Notes: generated from the letters alone by a model not told the origin. A DNA stretch of 64,000 nt from Haliclona indistincta (GCA_964017065.1 OZ024789.1:10377439-10441438); one strand, 5' to 3'. Positions 11,648-23,822 are shown, counted from the first letter of the stretch. Numbers and translations: made by a program.

Positions 11648-11735
11648 ATATAAACCTGCAAGGAGGCCAATTGGAAAGATATCGCCCGAGGGCCGCAGGC
11701 CCGAGGGCGATATGTTTCCAAATTGGCCGACTTGC
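11648..11735. repeat. Palindromic MITE with CCCGAGGG core
   Basis: AACCTGCAAGGAGGCCAATT mirrors AATTGGCCGACTTGCAGGTT. The centre is CGCCCGAGGGCC followed by GGCCCGAGGGCG. Confidence 0.85.
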
Positions 11736-11748
11736 AGGTTTGTGTAAT

Positions 11749-11925
11749 ATTTAGACCACACTAGGCGGTGCATTACGCGATATAAAGCACGAGGGTGGGG
11801 TCAATAACGGTCGAGAACGCATGCACGAGCCGAAGGCGAGTGCATTATCAAGCGTTCGAGACCGTTATTGACGACGCCCGAGTGCTTTATATCGCGTAAT
11901 GCACCGCCTAGTGTGGTTTAAACGT
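11749..11925. repeat. Palindromic MITE with TTTAGACCA-type ends
   Basis: TTAGACCACACTAGGCGGTG pairs with CACCGCCTAGTGTGGTTTAA. The arms continue through GCATTACGCGATATAAAGC. The loop contains CGAGCCGAAGGCGAG, the GC-rich motif also seen in neighbouring palindromes. Confidence 0.9.
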
Positions 11926-11930
11926 TTTAG

Positions 11931-12064
11931 ACCATACCAGGTGACTTTACGACCGAGTGCTTGCTATTTCGACAAAGTGTGCGTTAATAAAAGTGTGCAT
12001 TAAGCTATTTAATGCACACTTTTTGAGCGATCTGATTGGTCGAAAGTCACGTGGTATGGTCTAA
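11931..12064. repeat. Inverted-repeat MITE, TTTAGACCATACCA ends
   Basis: TTTAGACCATACCAGGTGAC pairs with GTCACGTGGTATGGTCTAAA. An inner hairpin AGTGTGCATTAA / TTAATGCACACT occupies the middle. Confidence 0.85.
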
Positions 12065-12423
12065 ATAATGTATATAGGCCGATGAATCATGCTATATGAG
12101 ATATAATTCGTACTGAGATTCATGCGTTACTAGTCGTCCGCCATTTTGTTCTATTTACTGAGCATGCGCAGTAGGTCAGCACATGCTCAGCATGAAAATA
12201 TGGTGGCGATTTGGAGCAGCTAGGGATCCGCTTCCATCTCTCTGCTGTGGTGTCTACAGGCGTTGTACTCCTTTAGTTAGCGTTTCAGGTAGCAGTAGTT
12301 TTAGTTTAGATGCCTTAATTTTGTTGAAGCCACCTATCGCTAGTGTAAGGCTTGCTCGAAGACGCGAATGTCGATTTCAGTTGTCTTGCTCGAGGTGTGC
12401 TAGTACTGAGAGGAACGATCTAA

Positions 12424-12480
12424 GGTTTGTGGTGATTGTCTAGACGTAGGAACCGTTTGTGGTGATTGTCTAGACGTAAG
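12424..12480 (+). repeat. Short tandem duplication
   Basis: GTTTGTGGTGATTGTCTAGA is present twice, 34 bp apart, in a stretch (12106-12674) where I see no gene. Confidence 0.85.
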
Positions 12481-12674
12481 AACCGACCGAGCGTTGCCAG
12501 GTCAGCGTGTGCTTATGCGTCGTACTGCAGACGACTAGACGAGAGCTAGAGACCACCGTGGCACTGCATGTCGGTCCTTTAGTAAGTCCGGTGCTTCGTG
12601 CCTCTAAAAGCAGAAAAAAGACAATTTGCAACTTGATGTTCACTCGTATTCTTGTCCAGAGGTGTATATATAAT

Positions 12675-12817
12675 AGTTAGACAGCGCATCCGAGGATCTA
12701 CGCGATTTAGAAGCCCGAGAGCCGTTGCTATATAGCGTCCGAGCGTAGCGAGGGCGCTATGGTAACGGCGCGAGGGCTTCTACATCGCGTAGATCCGATT
12801 GGATGCACTGTCTAACT
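12675..12817. repeat. Palindromic MITE with CGAGCGTAGCGAGGGCG loop
   Basis: The outer arms AGTTAGACAG and CTGTCTAACT, and the inner arms ATCTACGCGAT and ATCGCGTAGAT, are self-complementary. The loop contains CGAGCGTAGCGAGGGCGC. Confidence 0.9.
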
Positions 12818-12820
12818 GAT

Positions 12821-13036
12821 TTAGACCATAGCAACAGCAAACAGAAACGACGCGAACGACGAGCAAGGACACGCGAGCGTTGTAAAATTATTCAGTAGAA
12901 CTCCGCTCACAGAACCGTAATCTGCGCCGTGTGGTGGGATTCCATTATGAGGTCGCGGCAGAGGCGGGATTCCACTACGAGAAATAGAGACCCGCAGCTA
13001 CGCAATCTGGTTGGTCAGTGACGCTTAGCTGTGGTC
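12821..13036. repeat. MITE with TTTAGACCATAGC ends
   Basis: TTTAGACCATAGC at the left pairs with GCTGTGGTCTAAA at the right. The interior (about 190 bp) is not self-complementary. The ends match those of 11749-11925 and 11931-12064, so these are one family. Confidence 0.7.
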
Positions 13037-13041
13037 TAAAT

Positions 13042-13194
13042 ATATGTTATACCATGAAAAGGAGGGCAATACGGGATTTAAATCACCGCGGAAACCGATA
13101 GTATAGACGACCCGAGCGCGAAGCGCGAGGGCGTCTATTTCGGTTTCCAAGGTGATTTTAATCCCGTATTGCCCGACTGTTTCATGGTATAAGG
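13042..13194. repeat. Palindromic MITE, TTATACCATGAA ends, intact copy
   Basis: TTATACCATGAAAAGGAGGG pairs with CGACTGTTTCATGGTATAA, and GCAATACGGGATT pairs with AATCCCGTATTGC. The centre has CGAGCGCGAAGCGCGAGGGC. The copy at 5239 is the same element split by an insertion. Confidence 0.9.
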
Positions 13195-13195
13195 T

Positions 13196-13631
13196 ATTTA
13201 TACCATACTGCGCTCTCAGGTAAGCTTCCCAAGACTACCAAGCACTGAAACAAGCCCTCTACTGTTGCGAGAAGCCAGTAGTGTCGCCGTTTCCATCATC
13301 GAGCGACGGTCGTGTAAGAGCGCGTCGTTTGAATTCATAAGTTAGTGACGACGCTTCAGTTTACTATCTTCCAGCCGTGTAGAAGCGCTACTTTGGGTCT
13401 CACTAGAAGCGCTTAAGCATGGAGAAGCTAACTACGAAGTGTAAGTGCGTGAATCAAATCTTTTTCCAAGCTAAGACAGTATAACTGTTTTGTTCACAAC
13501 GGGTCCATTCTGCGGTGTGATAAGTGAAATTGGAGGTGTAATAAGTGAACTGGGAGGTGTAATAAGTGAAATAAATCACCTCGTTTTGAGCAATCTGATT
13601 GGTCAGAAATATTGAAGTATGGTATAAATAC
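13196..13631. mobile_element. 436-bp MITE with TTATACCATACT TIRs
   Basis: It starts TTATACCATACTGCGCTCTC and ends GAAGTATGGTATAA. It is almost identical to 6301-6733. It contains three near-direct repeats of GGTGTAATAAGTGAA near its right end. Non-coding. Confidence 0.85.
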
Positions 13632-13723
13632 GTATAATTATACACCTGCCAGCTGTATATACACCTGTCAGCAGGTGTATATGTAATATATAAACCATGG
13701 CTTGGAGGTGTGTATGCCGAATA

Positions 13724-13832
13724 TACCACCCGAGGTCGAGGTCAGAGGAAGTTTGCAGCCGAGATAAACCCCGAGCGAAGCGAGGGGTTTATCGAGGCTG
13801 CAAACTTCCGATGACCGAGACCGAGGGTGGTA
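13724..13832. repeat. Palindromic MITE nested in 13686-14158
   Basis: TACCACCCGAGGTCGAGGTC mirrors GACCGAGACCGAGGGTGGTA. The core AAACCCCGAGCGAAGCGAGG continues into GGTTT. Confidence 0.9.
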
Positions 13833-13840
13833 TGTAATAT

Positions 13841-13975
13841 ATAAACCATGACTTCCGGGTGGTTATCAGCAATATGAGACCCGAGCCCGAGATATCAGCC
13901 CGAGGCGAAGCCGAGGGCTGATATCAAGGGCGAGGGTCTCATATTGCTGATAACAACCTAGAAGTCATGGTTTAT
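13841..13975. repeat. Palindromic MITE nested in 13686-14158
   Basis: TATAAACCATGACTTC mirrors GAAGTCATGGTTTATA, and TTATCAGCAATATGAGACCC pairs with GGGTCTCATATTGCTGATAA. The core is CAGCCCGAGGCGAAGCCGAG. Confidence 0.9.
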
Positions 13976-14159
13976 ATTGTATAATCCATTTCTTACTGTC
14001 ACGAGGCTCGGTGGAACCCGTAGTCGATCGTCGTGCGACGCCATTTTACGCGTGCAGGTAGTTATGGCTTATAACGCACCTGGCGGTGCCTTTGATGTGA
14101 CGGGAAGTATGGTTTATATTCGGCATACACACCGACAAGCCATGGTTCATATGTTATAT

Positions 14160-15530
14160 ACCTTAGCGTGTGGGCGTCGCTTCTTGCTCGCGTTCGCGTG
14201 GATCTCGATTTAGCGGTGAGTCACGGGCCGAGAGGAGGCCCCAAGTGTGTACGCGTACCTGAGTAGAGTGTGTGGGAAAGACTTGGACAGCTTTGTGCTT
14301 CTAGAGCGAAAGAGCGATCGCCAAGTTTTACAAATTCTTCTTGCAATATTCAACATGACTTGGGCGGGGTTTGTCACATGCTTGCCAATTTAATACCCAC
14401 TAGTGTCTGGATGATTGTACACTATAAATCTCAGCCACTTCTCGGCATCTTCGCCCTGCAACTGGGTGCTGCTAGTTGCAAGGCGAATAACTTTCCGATG
14501 ATGCCGTCGTGCAACCTCAACCTGGTCACGTGACCAGGGCACACCTCTTGGTTAACCTCTTGAGGAGTGTATTTCTCATATGCCACCATCGTGGTACAGA
14601 GGAGGTTGGCCACGCGTCATACTTACACGCACGATCACATGACATTGAAATAGCAAAGAGCCCCGCCCACCGATGCTGCAGCATAGCTGCTGGCAGTCCA
14701 GTCAGGCCCGGCGCACCCAACAGGGCAGACCCGGCACGTGCCGGACCAATAATTTTGGCCCACGATTACACAAAAGCACTTTCCTTACGTTGCCACGAGC
14801 TAAACTGTGGCCATAGTCACTCTACGAGTCAGTATAAACTTGTTTCCTAGCCTGACAGAGACTCTAGATCTCGTCACACGCGACCAAAAATTGCAAAGGG
14901 GCGGAGTCATACGCAATAAATATGAATATTAATGAGCTGTCGGTCCTATGAAAATTTGCTTCCGCCGGGCCTGAGTCCAGCTACAGTCAGTGCTGTCGAA
15001 TGGAGACCAAATGTACACGAGGCTGTCCACGGGTGATGTAGAACTGCTGCTAGCAGTGATTGAATGCTGTAGCCTTGACTGGCGGTAGGCTGTGCTCAAT
15101 ATGCTGTACGACTGTTATAAGCGGTCCTACAATAATGTTGGCAAGCTCCAATGCTGTTTCAAATGCTCACAGCGTTCCTTCGGCGCTCATGGTCACCGTA
15201 GACCATCTTCTGCTTCTTCCCAATGTTTCACAGTGTGGCAACCAAAACGGCCAAGCCGAGCCAAGCCTCCTGAAATACGACCTCCTTTTGGTCGGTTAAC
15301 AACTTCTTGAATGCTTGCAAACAGTTTCGCTCTGTCCTGCGCCTCCAACTAGTTGCAAATCAGCAAATTCATATAATATGAATAAATTCATGAGGTTGGA
15401 AAAGGTTGGAAAAAGTCTATTAATTTAAGTTATTCATGTTGGAATTACGTCCTGCCTGTGCGGTCACATGAACTCGGCCTACGCATTGCATACGTAGAAA
15501 TGATGATCGATGACGCGTGGCCAACCTCCT
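14160..15530. other. Region without a supportable gene
   Basis: ORFs are short, overlap in several frames and show no recognisable domain. There are no clear repeats other than duplicated GTTGCAAG-type words. It is probably intergenic or very old mobile sequence. Confidence 0.5.
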
Positions 15531-15536
15531 CTGATC

Positions 15537-15592
15537 GTGGTATATATCTCCATGGTGGATTATGCGATATATACCACCATGGAGGTATATGA
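15537..15592. repeat. Short palindrome
   Basis: GGTATATATCTCCATGGTGG pairs with CCACCATGGAGGTATAT. Similar CACCATGGTGG and TATACCACC words recur to 15700, just before the Helitron end. Confidence 0.75.
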
Positions 15593-16426
15593 GAAATTCA
15601 CTCTTCAATGGGTTAACTGAGGTGTGCACCATGGTGGGGAATATGACAAATATACCACCTGTGCCTTGTATGGGGACGCCCACACACTATGGTATATATA
15701 TATATTAGGGAGGCACGGTAGTGTCTCCCTATGTAGGGATGGCCAAGAAAACAAAATGGCGGCTACATGCATGTATTAGCGTTCAAACGCCGATATTTCA
15801 CCTGGTGGCGAATTTTGTACGTCTAAAGACACTTAGGTCTGCCCTCTGGCGCTGCCCGATCCTCACAATAGTCATAAGATTGCTCAAAATTGTTGCTAAA
15901 GTGACGAACCTGGAAACGGTGAAAATCGAGTTTCGTCATCTTCGTCTTCTTCTTTCTTCTTCTTCTTTCTTCAGCGCGCCTAGCGTCCTAACGCAAGTCA
16001 TGTGCAGGTCTAAACACCCACGAATAGTCATGAAATTCTTCTGGCATGTGCCTTTTGAACTTAGTTTATAGCGAAGTAACAAAAATACTTCTGCTGGTTT
16101 CACGAGCACGAGCTGTAGCCAGCAATGTATATGACGCCATTTAAAACACGCACGTGATGTAACGTGAGCGTGCACATGGTGTCGTTGAGTGGCTTCCGTT
16201 TTTTTTAAATATTGCTGCTCTATTCCTAGCTGTCCGCGAGAATCCATCCATTTCATCCGCCTTACGAAGACTACACCTGTCAATTCTACTTTTCTTTGGC
16301 CTCACCGAAGTCTGCATTTTGTTTTCATCGATCGTCTCCCGTCTCACAGTCACTGAAGAGTATTTGTAAGTTCAATAATATAATATCAACAAGGTTAGTC
16401 TTATAATATTTTCTAGTTTGGTAATC

Positions 16427-19400
16427 ATGCCTAGTAGAGCACGTACAAAGCGCACACACAATAAGCAACAATATGGAGAGAATAGAGATAAAATACTGGC
16501 TGATAGAAAGGAAGCCTATGGTGTCGATTCTGAGTCAAAGAAAATGGCTTCTAAGATTGCTTCAAAACAGGCATATGACAAGAATCCTGACGCTAAAAAG
16601 TTGTTGTCAAAGCACGCTTATGACAAAAATCCTGACCGGAAAAAGATGGCGTCAAGGGTTGCCTATGACAAAAATCCTGACCGGAAAAAGATGATGTCAA
16701 GGGTTGCCTATGACAAAAATCCTGACCGTAAAAAGATGATGTCAAAGGTTGCTGCACAGCTGGCATATGACAAGAACCCTGCGGCTAAAAAAGTAAAGTC
16801 AAAAATTGCGTATGCAAAACATTTGACTGCCAGGAAGGTTGCTGCTTTCTCTAGGTACCACAGTAAATCAGATAAAATCAAAGCACAACGTAGGGCGAAG
16901 TACCAAAATAGTTCGCATCAGAAGAAAGTGTCATCACGTGTTTGGTATCTCAAAAACACGAGGGTTAAGACACAAGCTTGTATGGCGTACTATGCTAAAC
17001 ACAAAGAAATCATTTCCCACTCTAGAAGAAGTAAATACTATTTATCTCCCCCAAAATCTAGTGTAAAGGAAATGTACATCAATGAACTGATAAGAGAATT
17101 GCTAGCAAATCGTAAAGCAAGAACCGAGGTTATGGAAGCTTTTAAAGAGCAGCCTATAGCAAAGCGATTGGCTAGAATCTCTTATCGTGTTGCATGTAGA
17201 ATAGCAGCTCGTAGGCTGGTCCATGAAGCCTTAAAGAAGCGCAAGGAATATGCTGCTGATTTGATTAAATCTGCTAAAAGTATCAATGCAAAGAGTATCA
17301 AAAGCAGAGATGACTTTGGTGAAGGCATTCATTGCAAAAGATCATGTGATCCATACTTCTATGAAGCATCGTATGTAAAGGATGATGATGATTCAGATGT
17401 GCCTGATCGTATTGATCCTTCTAGCCAGCCTCGTGATGAATGTCCGTGTACCAGTGATTGTAAGCCAATCACTGATGATGAAGTCAATGCAATTGTTAGA
17501 CTAAAGAATTCCTTTACTCTTCCAATGCATGACTTACGACAAGCATTACAATCATGTGATGACTGCTCAAATGAACGGCAAATGAAGGGTCATTCTTTGG
17601 CATGTCATCAAACTGGTAGTATGTGTAATAGTGAGCTTCGTATTTTACGAGCGGCTTCAGCACATCATAAAGTACTGAGAACGTTTATGCGTCGAGTATA
17701 TCGTGCAAAGGCAAGTCACGAATCCCTTGCTGGCATTGATCGTGCCCTAGGCGAAGGTAATTTCAAGCATTTACTTTCTGCAACTGGGAAGAGCTTTGAC
17801 GATTTGCTAACAACTAATGATTTTGTTGGTGAGGAAGGCTCCTCAATAAACAACTCGTTTTTTAGAGTGCTCAACTTAGAAACCACCTTGCAGTTACAGC
17901 ATTCTGTAGTCATATCCCAACTTGAGAAAGAGTGGAATGATGATGCTGAAAACGTGTGTTGTAGCTGTCAATGCTTGTTTCAGAGAAAATCTGTCACTTC
18001 TGCCTTTACCATTCAATAAAACGTGTGAAACGCTGTCCAATGTTGAAGGATCGGCAAAGTCTGGTGTTGCATCACCGGAATTGTACATACTAGTGAATGG
18101 TAAACCCACAAAAGCTAATGTTGTTTGGCGTTCTCTGGTCAATATAGACCGTGTGAAAGCAGCTATAAGAAAGCTGAAAGAGATTCACAAACTTTATAAG
18201 TCAGTAGAAGCAGACAGCCTCGATGAAACTACACAAAAAGTAATCGAAGTGGCTAACAATGCAACCACTAGGATGCTAGATAAGGCTACTGCTGACGATA
18301 TAGCTGGTTATCAGTCCTATACTATTAGGTATTTAGATAATCAGATTCCAACTGTTTCTGACATAGACCAATACAAGTTGGTTAATGTTACAGAAGCACC
18401 TATTCACAGTAGATTGAAAGACTTGGATGTTATGTGCTTTCCTGTACTTTACCCAAACGGGCAATTTGGTGAGAATCATCCTCGCAACAAAGAAATCACT
18501 TTGAGCTTTAGCGAGTTTGTCAAACAACGTTTGCATAACAAAGACTCGCGATTTCGCAAAGATGCCTCATATGTATTTTATCTGCTGAATCAAAAAACCC
18601 TACGTGAAGTAGGTAACGGCGTCTACAATGTCCTTCATTCCTCACGAGGAGTTGCTATGTCTGTTAAGCAGCTACTAGCTAAGGTTGAAGCCTCTGATGA
18701 ACGGTTAGAAGCAAGCCTCTTCACAATGCTTCAGTCAGTACGCGGTAGCAAACAGTATTGGTGGCAGCGTAAGAGTGATCTCAAGTGCATGGTGCGTAAC
18801 TGGGGATCACCAACATTGTTTCTCACATTCAGTTGTGCTGAATATGAGTGGAGTGACATGGCTCGTTACCTCAGGAAGGTAAATAATGTCTCTCCAAATT
18901 ACGATATGGGAAGACTTTGCACAGAAGATCCTATATCGGTTTCTCGAAAATTTTCTGAGAAATTTCATGCCTTCTTCCGCATTGTCATTTGTAAAGGTCA
19001 GATATTGGGTGAAGTAGAGCACTTCTACTGGAAGAAGGAGTATCAAGCCAGAGGTGCACCTCATTACCACGTCCTGTTGTGGATAAAAGATGCACCAGTT
19101 ATTGGCTGTGATGACTCTGCTGTTGTATTGAAATGGATCCAGGAAAGGGTTACTTGTCACATTCCTGACAAGAAAACCAGTCCTGAATTGCATGAGCTCG
19201 TCACAAGATATCAAATGCATAAGTGTAGTGCATATTGCAAGCGCAGACGAAAGGTCGGCAGTACGTTCATAACTTACTGTAAGTTTGGCTTTCCTCGTCC
19301 GGCTTGTGAAACAGGTATTGTGCACTCTGTAGAAGACTCTCTTAAAACTCGTAAGAAAATCTACGAACTTCCACGAACAGAGTCAGAGGTTAGAGTGAAT

Positions 19401-22400
19401 GACTATAATCCTCTGATTCTATTATTGTGGAAAGCTAACATTGACATACAGTTTGTGTCAGAGTCTTCTCTTGCATTAGCTCATTACGTTAGTGGCTATG
19501 TCACTAAAGCAGAAAGAAGCAACATGCAAGACATTTGGAGAGAAATCCAAGACAGTAAGAGCATTTATAGCAAGCTCTACAAATTTGGAATGAAAGCTTT
19601 GAGCTCACGAGAGTGTGGTTTGTATGAGGCTGCCGACTTGTTGTTGGGTGACCACTTGACTGAAAAATCAGAAGCAATACAGTTCGTAAATGTATCTATG
19701 CCTCACAAACGAAATCGACGACTCAAAAGTCACGCAGCTTTGACGGAGCTTTCAAAGTCAGATCCTGATAGTGAGGATTTATTTGAGTCGAATCTTGTAG
19801 ACACTTACTATCCCAATCGTCCCGATAAGCTTGAGGACATGTGTCTTTACGACATTGTCGCTAATTACACTTGGTATCACACTATTGTCAAAGGTGTGAA
19901 ACAAACTGAATTCAAAAGGCGCGGCAAACCTGTGTTACCCAATCACAAGTTATATGATTTGAGAAATGAAAATCAGAAAGAAGATTATTACTATTCTCTA
20001 ATCATGCTTTTTGTGCCTTTCCGAAATGAGAGTGAGCTTTTAGTAGAAGACGAGACTGCTGAAGAAGCATTTAATCGGCATTTTCCTGACACTGGTGAAA
20101 ACCGTTGCTTGACTCACCACACTCGATTACAGCAGATGCTTGAATGTAATCGTAGTGTTAAACTAATCAATGAAGCCAGACAATCTGATTGTCCAGAGCA
20201 AAAGGTTGATAGTGAGCCACAGCTAATCTGTGAAGCAGTTGCTGCAATGCAGGATGCTGTAAGCATGGTCACTAAGTGTGAAGACACGCTTAGTCTTTCC
20301 GATAGGACCAACATGTTGAATGCAGATCAGAGGCGAATATTTGACAAAGTCAAAGAGCATATGATTCACGTGCAACAACATGAAACAAATGATTGTTCTT
20401 GTGACTTACCTCCATTGTGCATGTTTGTCACAGGTGTCGCTGGAACAGGTAAATCATTTCTTATCGAGACAATCAAAGCATTTGTAGCTCAACTGTGGCC
20501 TAGTGCTGATTGCTCATGTGCCATAACTGCACCAACAGGTTTAGCTGCGTTTAATGTTGGTGGCATGACTATCCACCGGTTATTTCAGCTACCTGTCCAG
20601 CACGGGGGTAGGTCAGCCGTCCATTGGTCTTTACCAAAAGCTGCACACAAAGTGATGAAAACAGCTCTGCGTAATGTGAAATTATTCATTGTAGATGAAA
20701 TTTCAATGGTTAGTAGCCTCAATCTAGCATACATTCATCTACGCTTGAATGAGCTATATGGAGGTGTTGACTACTTTGGAGCACGAAATATGATTGTTTT
20801 CGGTGATTTGCTTCAACTTGAGCCTGTTGGTGGTCAACCAGTATTTTCAGCTGTACCTGACACTGTAGTCAAGTACAGAATAGGCTGTGCAACCTCTCCC
20901 AATATATGGGAAGAAACTGTTGTATACGATGAGCTAACCATCAATGAGCGTCAGAAAGGTGACAAAGACTATGCAACGCTGCTTAATGGTATTAGAATTG
21001 GTGAAGTTACAAGCTCCACCATAAGCACTCTCCAATCAAGAGTGTTTACTTGCTCATTGACTGAGAAAATTGCTGAGTTGCAAGAACAAGGAATAATGGT
21101 AGTAACATTTTTTCCTACACGCAAGCAATGTGACGAGCTAAACAATAAAATGCTCAAATCTCTTCCTGGTAAATCATTCGAACTAGAATGTACTGATGAT
21201 GTTGACGAAACTGTCAGTAAACTTAAGTGGACAAAAACTGCTGACAAGCAACTCCATAAATTAAACCATGATTGTAATATGACTGGAGGACTGCAAAGTA
21301 TTCTAGTGTTAGCTATTGGAGCACGTGTTATGTTACGCCGTAACATTGACACAAAGAAAGGTCTAGTCAATGGTTCATTGGGTACAGTTACTGCAATAAC
21401 TAAACAATTTGTAACTGTACAATTTGATCACTTGACTAACCCATATCAGGTTGAAAGGGTCAAGAGCAAATTCGTTGTTATGAAAAACTACTATGTTCGT
21501 CGAGAACAATTTCCATTGATATTGGCATATGCTGTTACTATACACAAGTCCCAGGGATTGTCCCTGGACCATGCCATTATTGATCTGTCGGATAAAGTTT
21601 TTTGTGCTGCAATGGCTTATGTTGCTTTGTCTAGAGTAAGATCACTCACGGGCTTGCATCTCCTCTCATTTGATCCAAAGTCCATTATAGTCAGCAATCG
21701 ATCTTTAGAGGAGTATAATCGTCTACGTAAAATGTATAGACCTGATCTTCCTCTGTACACCATTCCTATTCAACAGGCTTCTAAACGTAAGCTTGTTGGA
21801 AAACCTGATACTGACCAAGTAGATACTGTGGTTGTTCCCAGCAAGAAAATAAAATGCTCACAAACCACTACCAAGCAACAAACAATACCTGTTAGCACCC
21901 TGGGCACTCAGCGTAAACGAACTAGCACTGCCCCTGTTCAAACTGCTAAACCAGCCAAAAGAGCTTGTAATAGTAGTGCTCCTAACAAGCAACTTCACAC
22001 TACTGCTAGTGCACAAAATGATGATTGCTTAATTACAGTGTCATTTGATCCAGCACGTACACAAAGATGGCCGTACTACTACTATCCTGTAGACTTAGAA
22101 TGGCAAAAAACTGCTTGCGCTACTCTTGGTCTAGAACACCATCATCCACCATCCAGACACAGAGGTGGTGGAGCTAATGTACCGCTTACTCCACCTGATC
22201 ACAACCATACTAAAGACATAGTTGGTGATGGGAACTGTATGTTCCGTTCCTTTTCATATGTGATCACTGGTTCACAAGCCCAGCACATGGCAGTGCGCCA
22301 AGCTATATTAGATCATATGGTAGCAATCTCCCATCTGTTGTATGCTCACCAGTATGATTTGTTTGCAGGTTACTCAAGTGTACAACAGTACATAGAGCGC

Positions 22401-22628
22401 AATAAAATGAATCAAAATGAAACTTGGGGCTCTGACATTGAGATAATAACCTTATCTCATCTCATCAACACGTGCATTTTTACCTACAGTACACGAGATC
22501 AAAATTGGTACAGGTTTAGTCCACATTCTGTTGATAGAACATTGCCTGATGACATAACACAAAGAGCAATGTATTTGAGATATCTCCCTGGGCATTATGA
22601 CGTTGTTCTTAGAACATTATCTGTTTAA
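16427..22628 (+). CDS. Helitron Rep-helicase-OTU protein, one frameshift
   Basis: The first reading frame (16427-18019; the upstream TTG at 16418 is less likely than this ATG) encodes a basic N-terminus with repeats of AYDKNPDRKKM, then an A-rich basic helix and Cys clusters. The second frame (17922-22628, 1568 codons without a stop) has the HUH nickase motif HYHVLLW at about residue 380 and the paired-tyrosine motif YVSGYVTK at about 521. A PIF1-like helicase follows, with GVAGTGKS at about 837 and VDEISM at about 920. At the C-terminus is an OTU cysteine protease, with DGNCMFRS at about 1435 and PGHYDVV at about 1555. The two frames join by +1. Removing one base from the A4 run at 17986-17989 would make the Cys-rich segment run straight into the Rep region. 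Otherwise the protein (about 2070 aa) looks intact, so the insertion seems recent. Confidence 0.85.
16565..16790 (+). repeat. Tandem coding repeat in the Helitron N-terminus
   Basis: Units of about 51 bp (17 residues) built on TATGACAAAAATCCTGACCG encode AYDKNPD plus a K-rich linker. The middle copies are almost identical and the outer ones diverge. The unit is Lys/Arg-rich and may bind DNA. Confidence 0.9.
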
Positions 22629-23769
22629 TCACTGGACATGAAAGTAAGAACATTGTTCATGTGCTTCGATTGATGCAATACAATGGCTTTAGTCATGTTT
22701 AAAATTAATAGATCACTATTTCCTTAGTGTAATCTGTCATCATAGTGTGTGCTTGCCTTAGACAAGTTATGTGCTCTAAATAGAGCGCTATTGCCCATGT
22801 GGTGTCATGACTGCTGTAATACAATGAGCTTAGTCATTTTATGTGCTTTAATACAGAGCACTATTGCCGTGTGGTCATGGTGTCTGCTGATACTAGCGTT
22901 GAGTGAAATCACATGTCTGCAGGTGTTGTAATCTTTACTGATTTTGATATAATTTCTCTGCTCTTGCTCTGATACATCGTAGTCACTTGACCTCATGTCT
23001 ACCAACACATGCATGGTATTGACACAGTGTTGAGTCTACTGAGGTATTATGTAGCAATGACGCGGATGTCAGTAATCAATTCTTTATTGATCTCAATACT
23101 TCTGACCAGTGGTGGTACTTGATGTTGGTAATGGCAACCAATGATCACCTACTAAGTGTGTTTACATAAGGCAGTCTACTATACATACATGTGGTCAATT
23201 TGTATTTTACTGTCTGCAAGTACCCAGACCTAACATGATTTGTATTATGCCCATACAATTGTGAGCTTAGCACGTGTTGATGACAAAAATTGAAAATGTG
23301 TATAAACACAAGTACTCCTGATATGTGAAAACTGGATAAGTGAAGGTTTACTGTATGGACGTACTATTTTTTCAGTGTTTACTTTGCATTTTCTCCCCCA
23401 CAGAATGTATGTGCAAGGTCTACACAAACACTCAATTTTTTTCCACTCTGTGAGACTGCACCTTGTCGTTGGTAGAGTGGCTGAGTATCCATTGTGGCTG
23501 GTTAAAAATTTCTAATGCCACATTTAGGGAAACCAAGACGGTCTCTTTATATTGCTGAAGATCAATCAAAGGTACATACAGTTTGGCTAACTGACTTATT
23601 AATTATTTTTATTCTTGTAGGTGTTGATGATACCAATGACATTCTTCAACCAAACTCATACGAAATATGTTTAACTTTTATAATATAAATTAATTTTTCA
23701 TGAATAAAGTTAAGAAAAGGACACAAACTGCAAACAAGAAAAAATTTCTAACGAAATGCATTGTTACTG

Positions 23770-23822
23770 GTAGCCTCGTGCCATCCCCAGGCCTGGTAGC
23801 CTCGTGTCGTCCCCAGGCCATG
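23770..23822 (+). repeat. Short direct duplication
   Basis: GGTAGCCTCGTGCCATCCCC is followed 27 bp later by GGTAGCCTCGTGTCGTCCCC. Confidence 0.85.

Larger units (their letters stand above)
11609..12105. repeat. Outer palindrome enclosing three further palindromic MITEs
   Basis: The left arm TATATGATATAGCATGATTC pairs with the right arm GAATCATGCTATATGAGATA. Between the arms lie three independent inverted-repeat elements (11648-11735, 11749-11925, 11931-12064). This implies insertion into the loop or arm of an older palindrome. Confidence 0.75.
13686..14158. repeat. Outer palindrome with two MITEs nested inside
   Basis: TATATAAACCATGGCTTGGA and GTGTGTATGCCGAATATA at the left pair with TATATTCGGCATACACACC and AAGCCATGGTTCATATGT at the right. 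Palindromes 13724-13832 and 13841-13975 lie between the arms. Confidence 0.85.
15705..23765 (+). mobile_element. Helitron/Helentron-type element, proposed extent
   Basis: The coding core (16427-22628) is unmistakable. The ends are inferred from the HINE-like copies. 15705-16150 matches their TTAGGGAGGCACGG head, and 23722-23765 matches their tail (AAAAGGACACAAAC, then ACAAGAAA and TTTCTAACGAAAT). If right, this is the parent of the elements at 1564, 26491 and 29805. I could not find an unambiguous CTRR end. The non-coding 22629-23765 carries a duplicated block around TTATGTGCTCTAAATAGAGC and nothing recognisable as a gene. Confidence 0.5.

Noticed and set aside
12183..12443. 86-codon ORF between palindromes
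   Set aside because: No domain, no splice partners, and its 3' end runs into a short tandem duplication.
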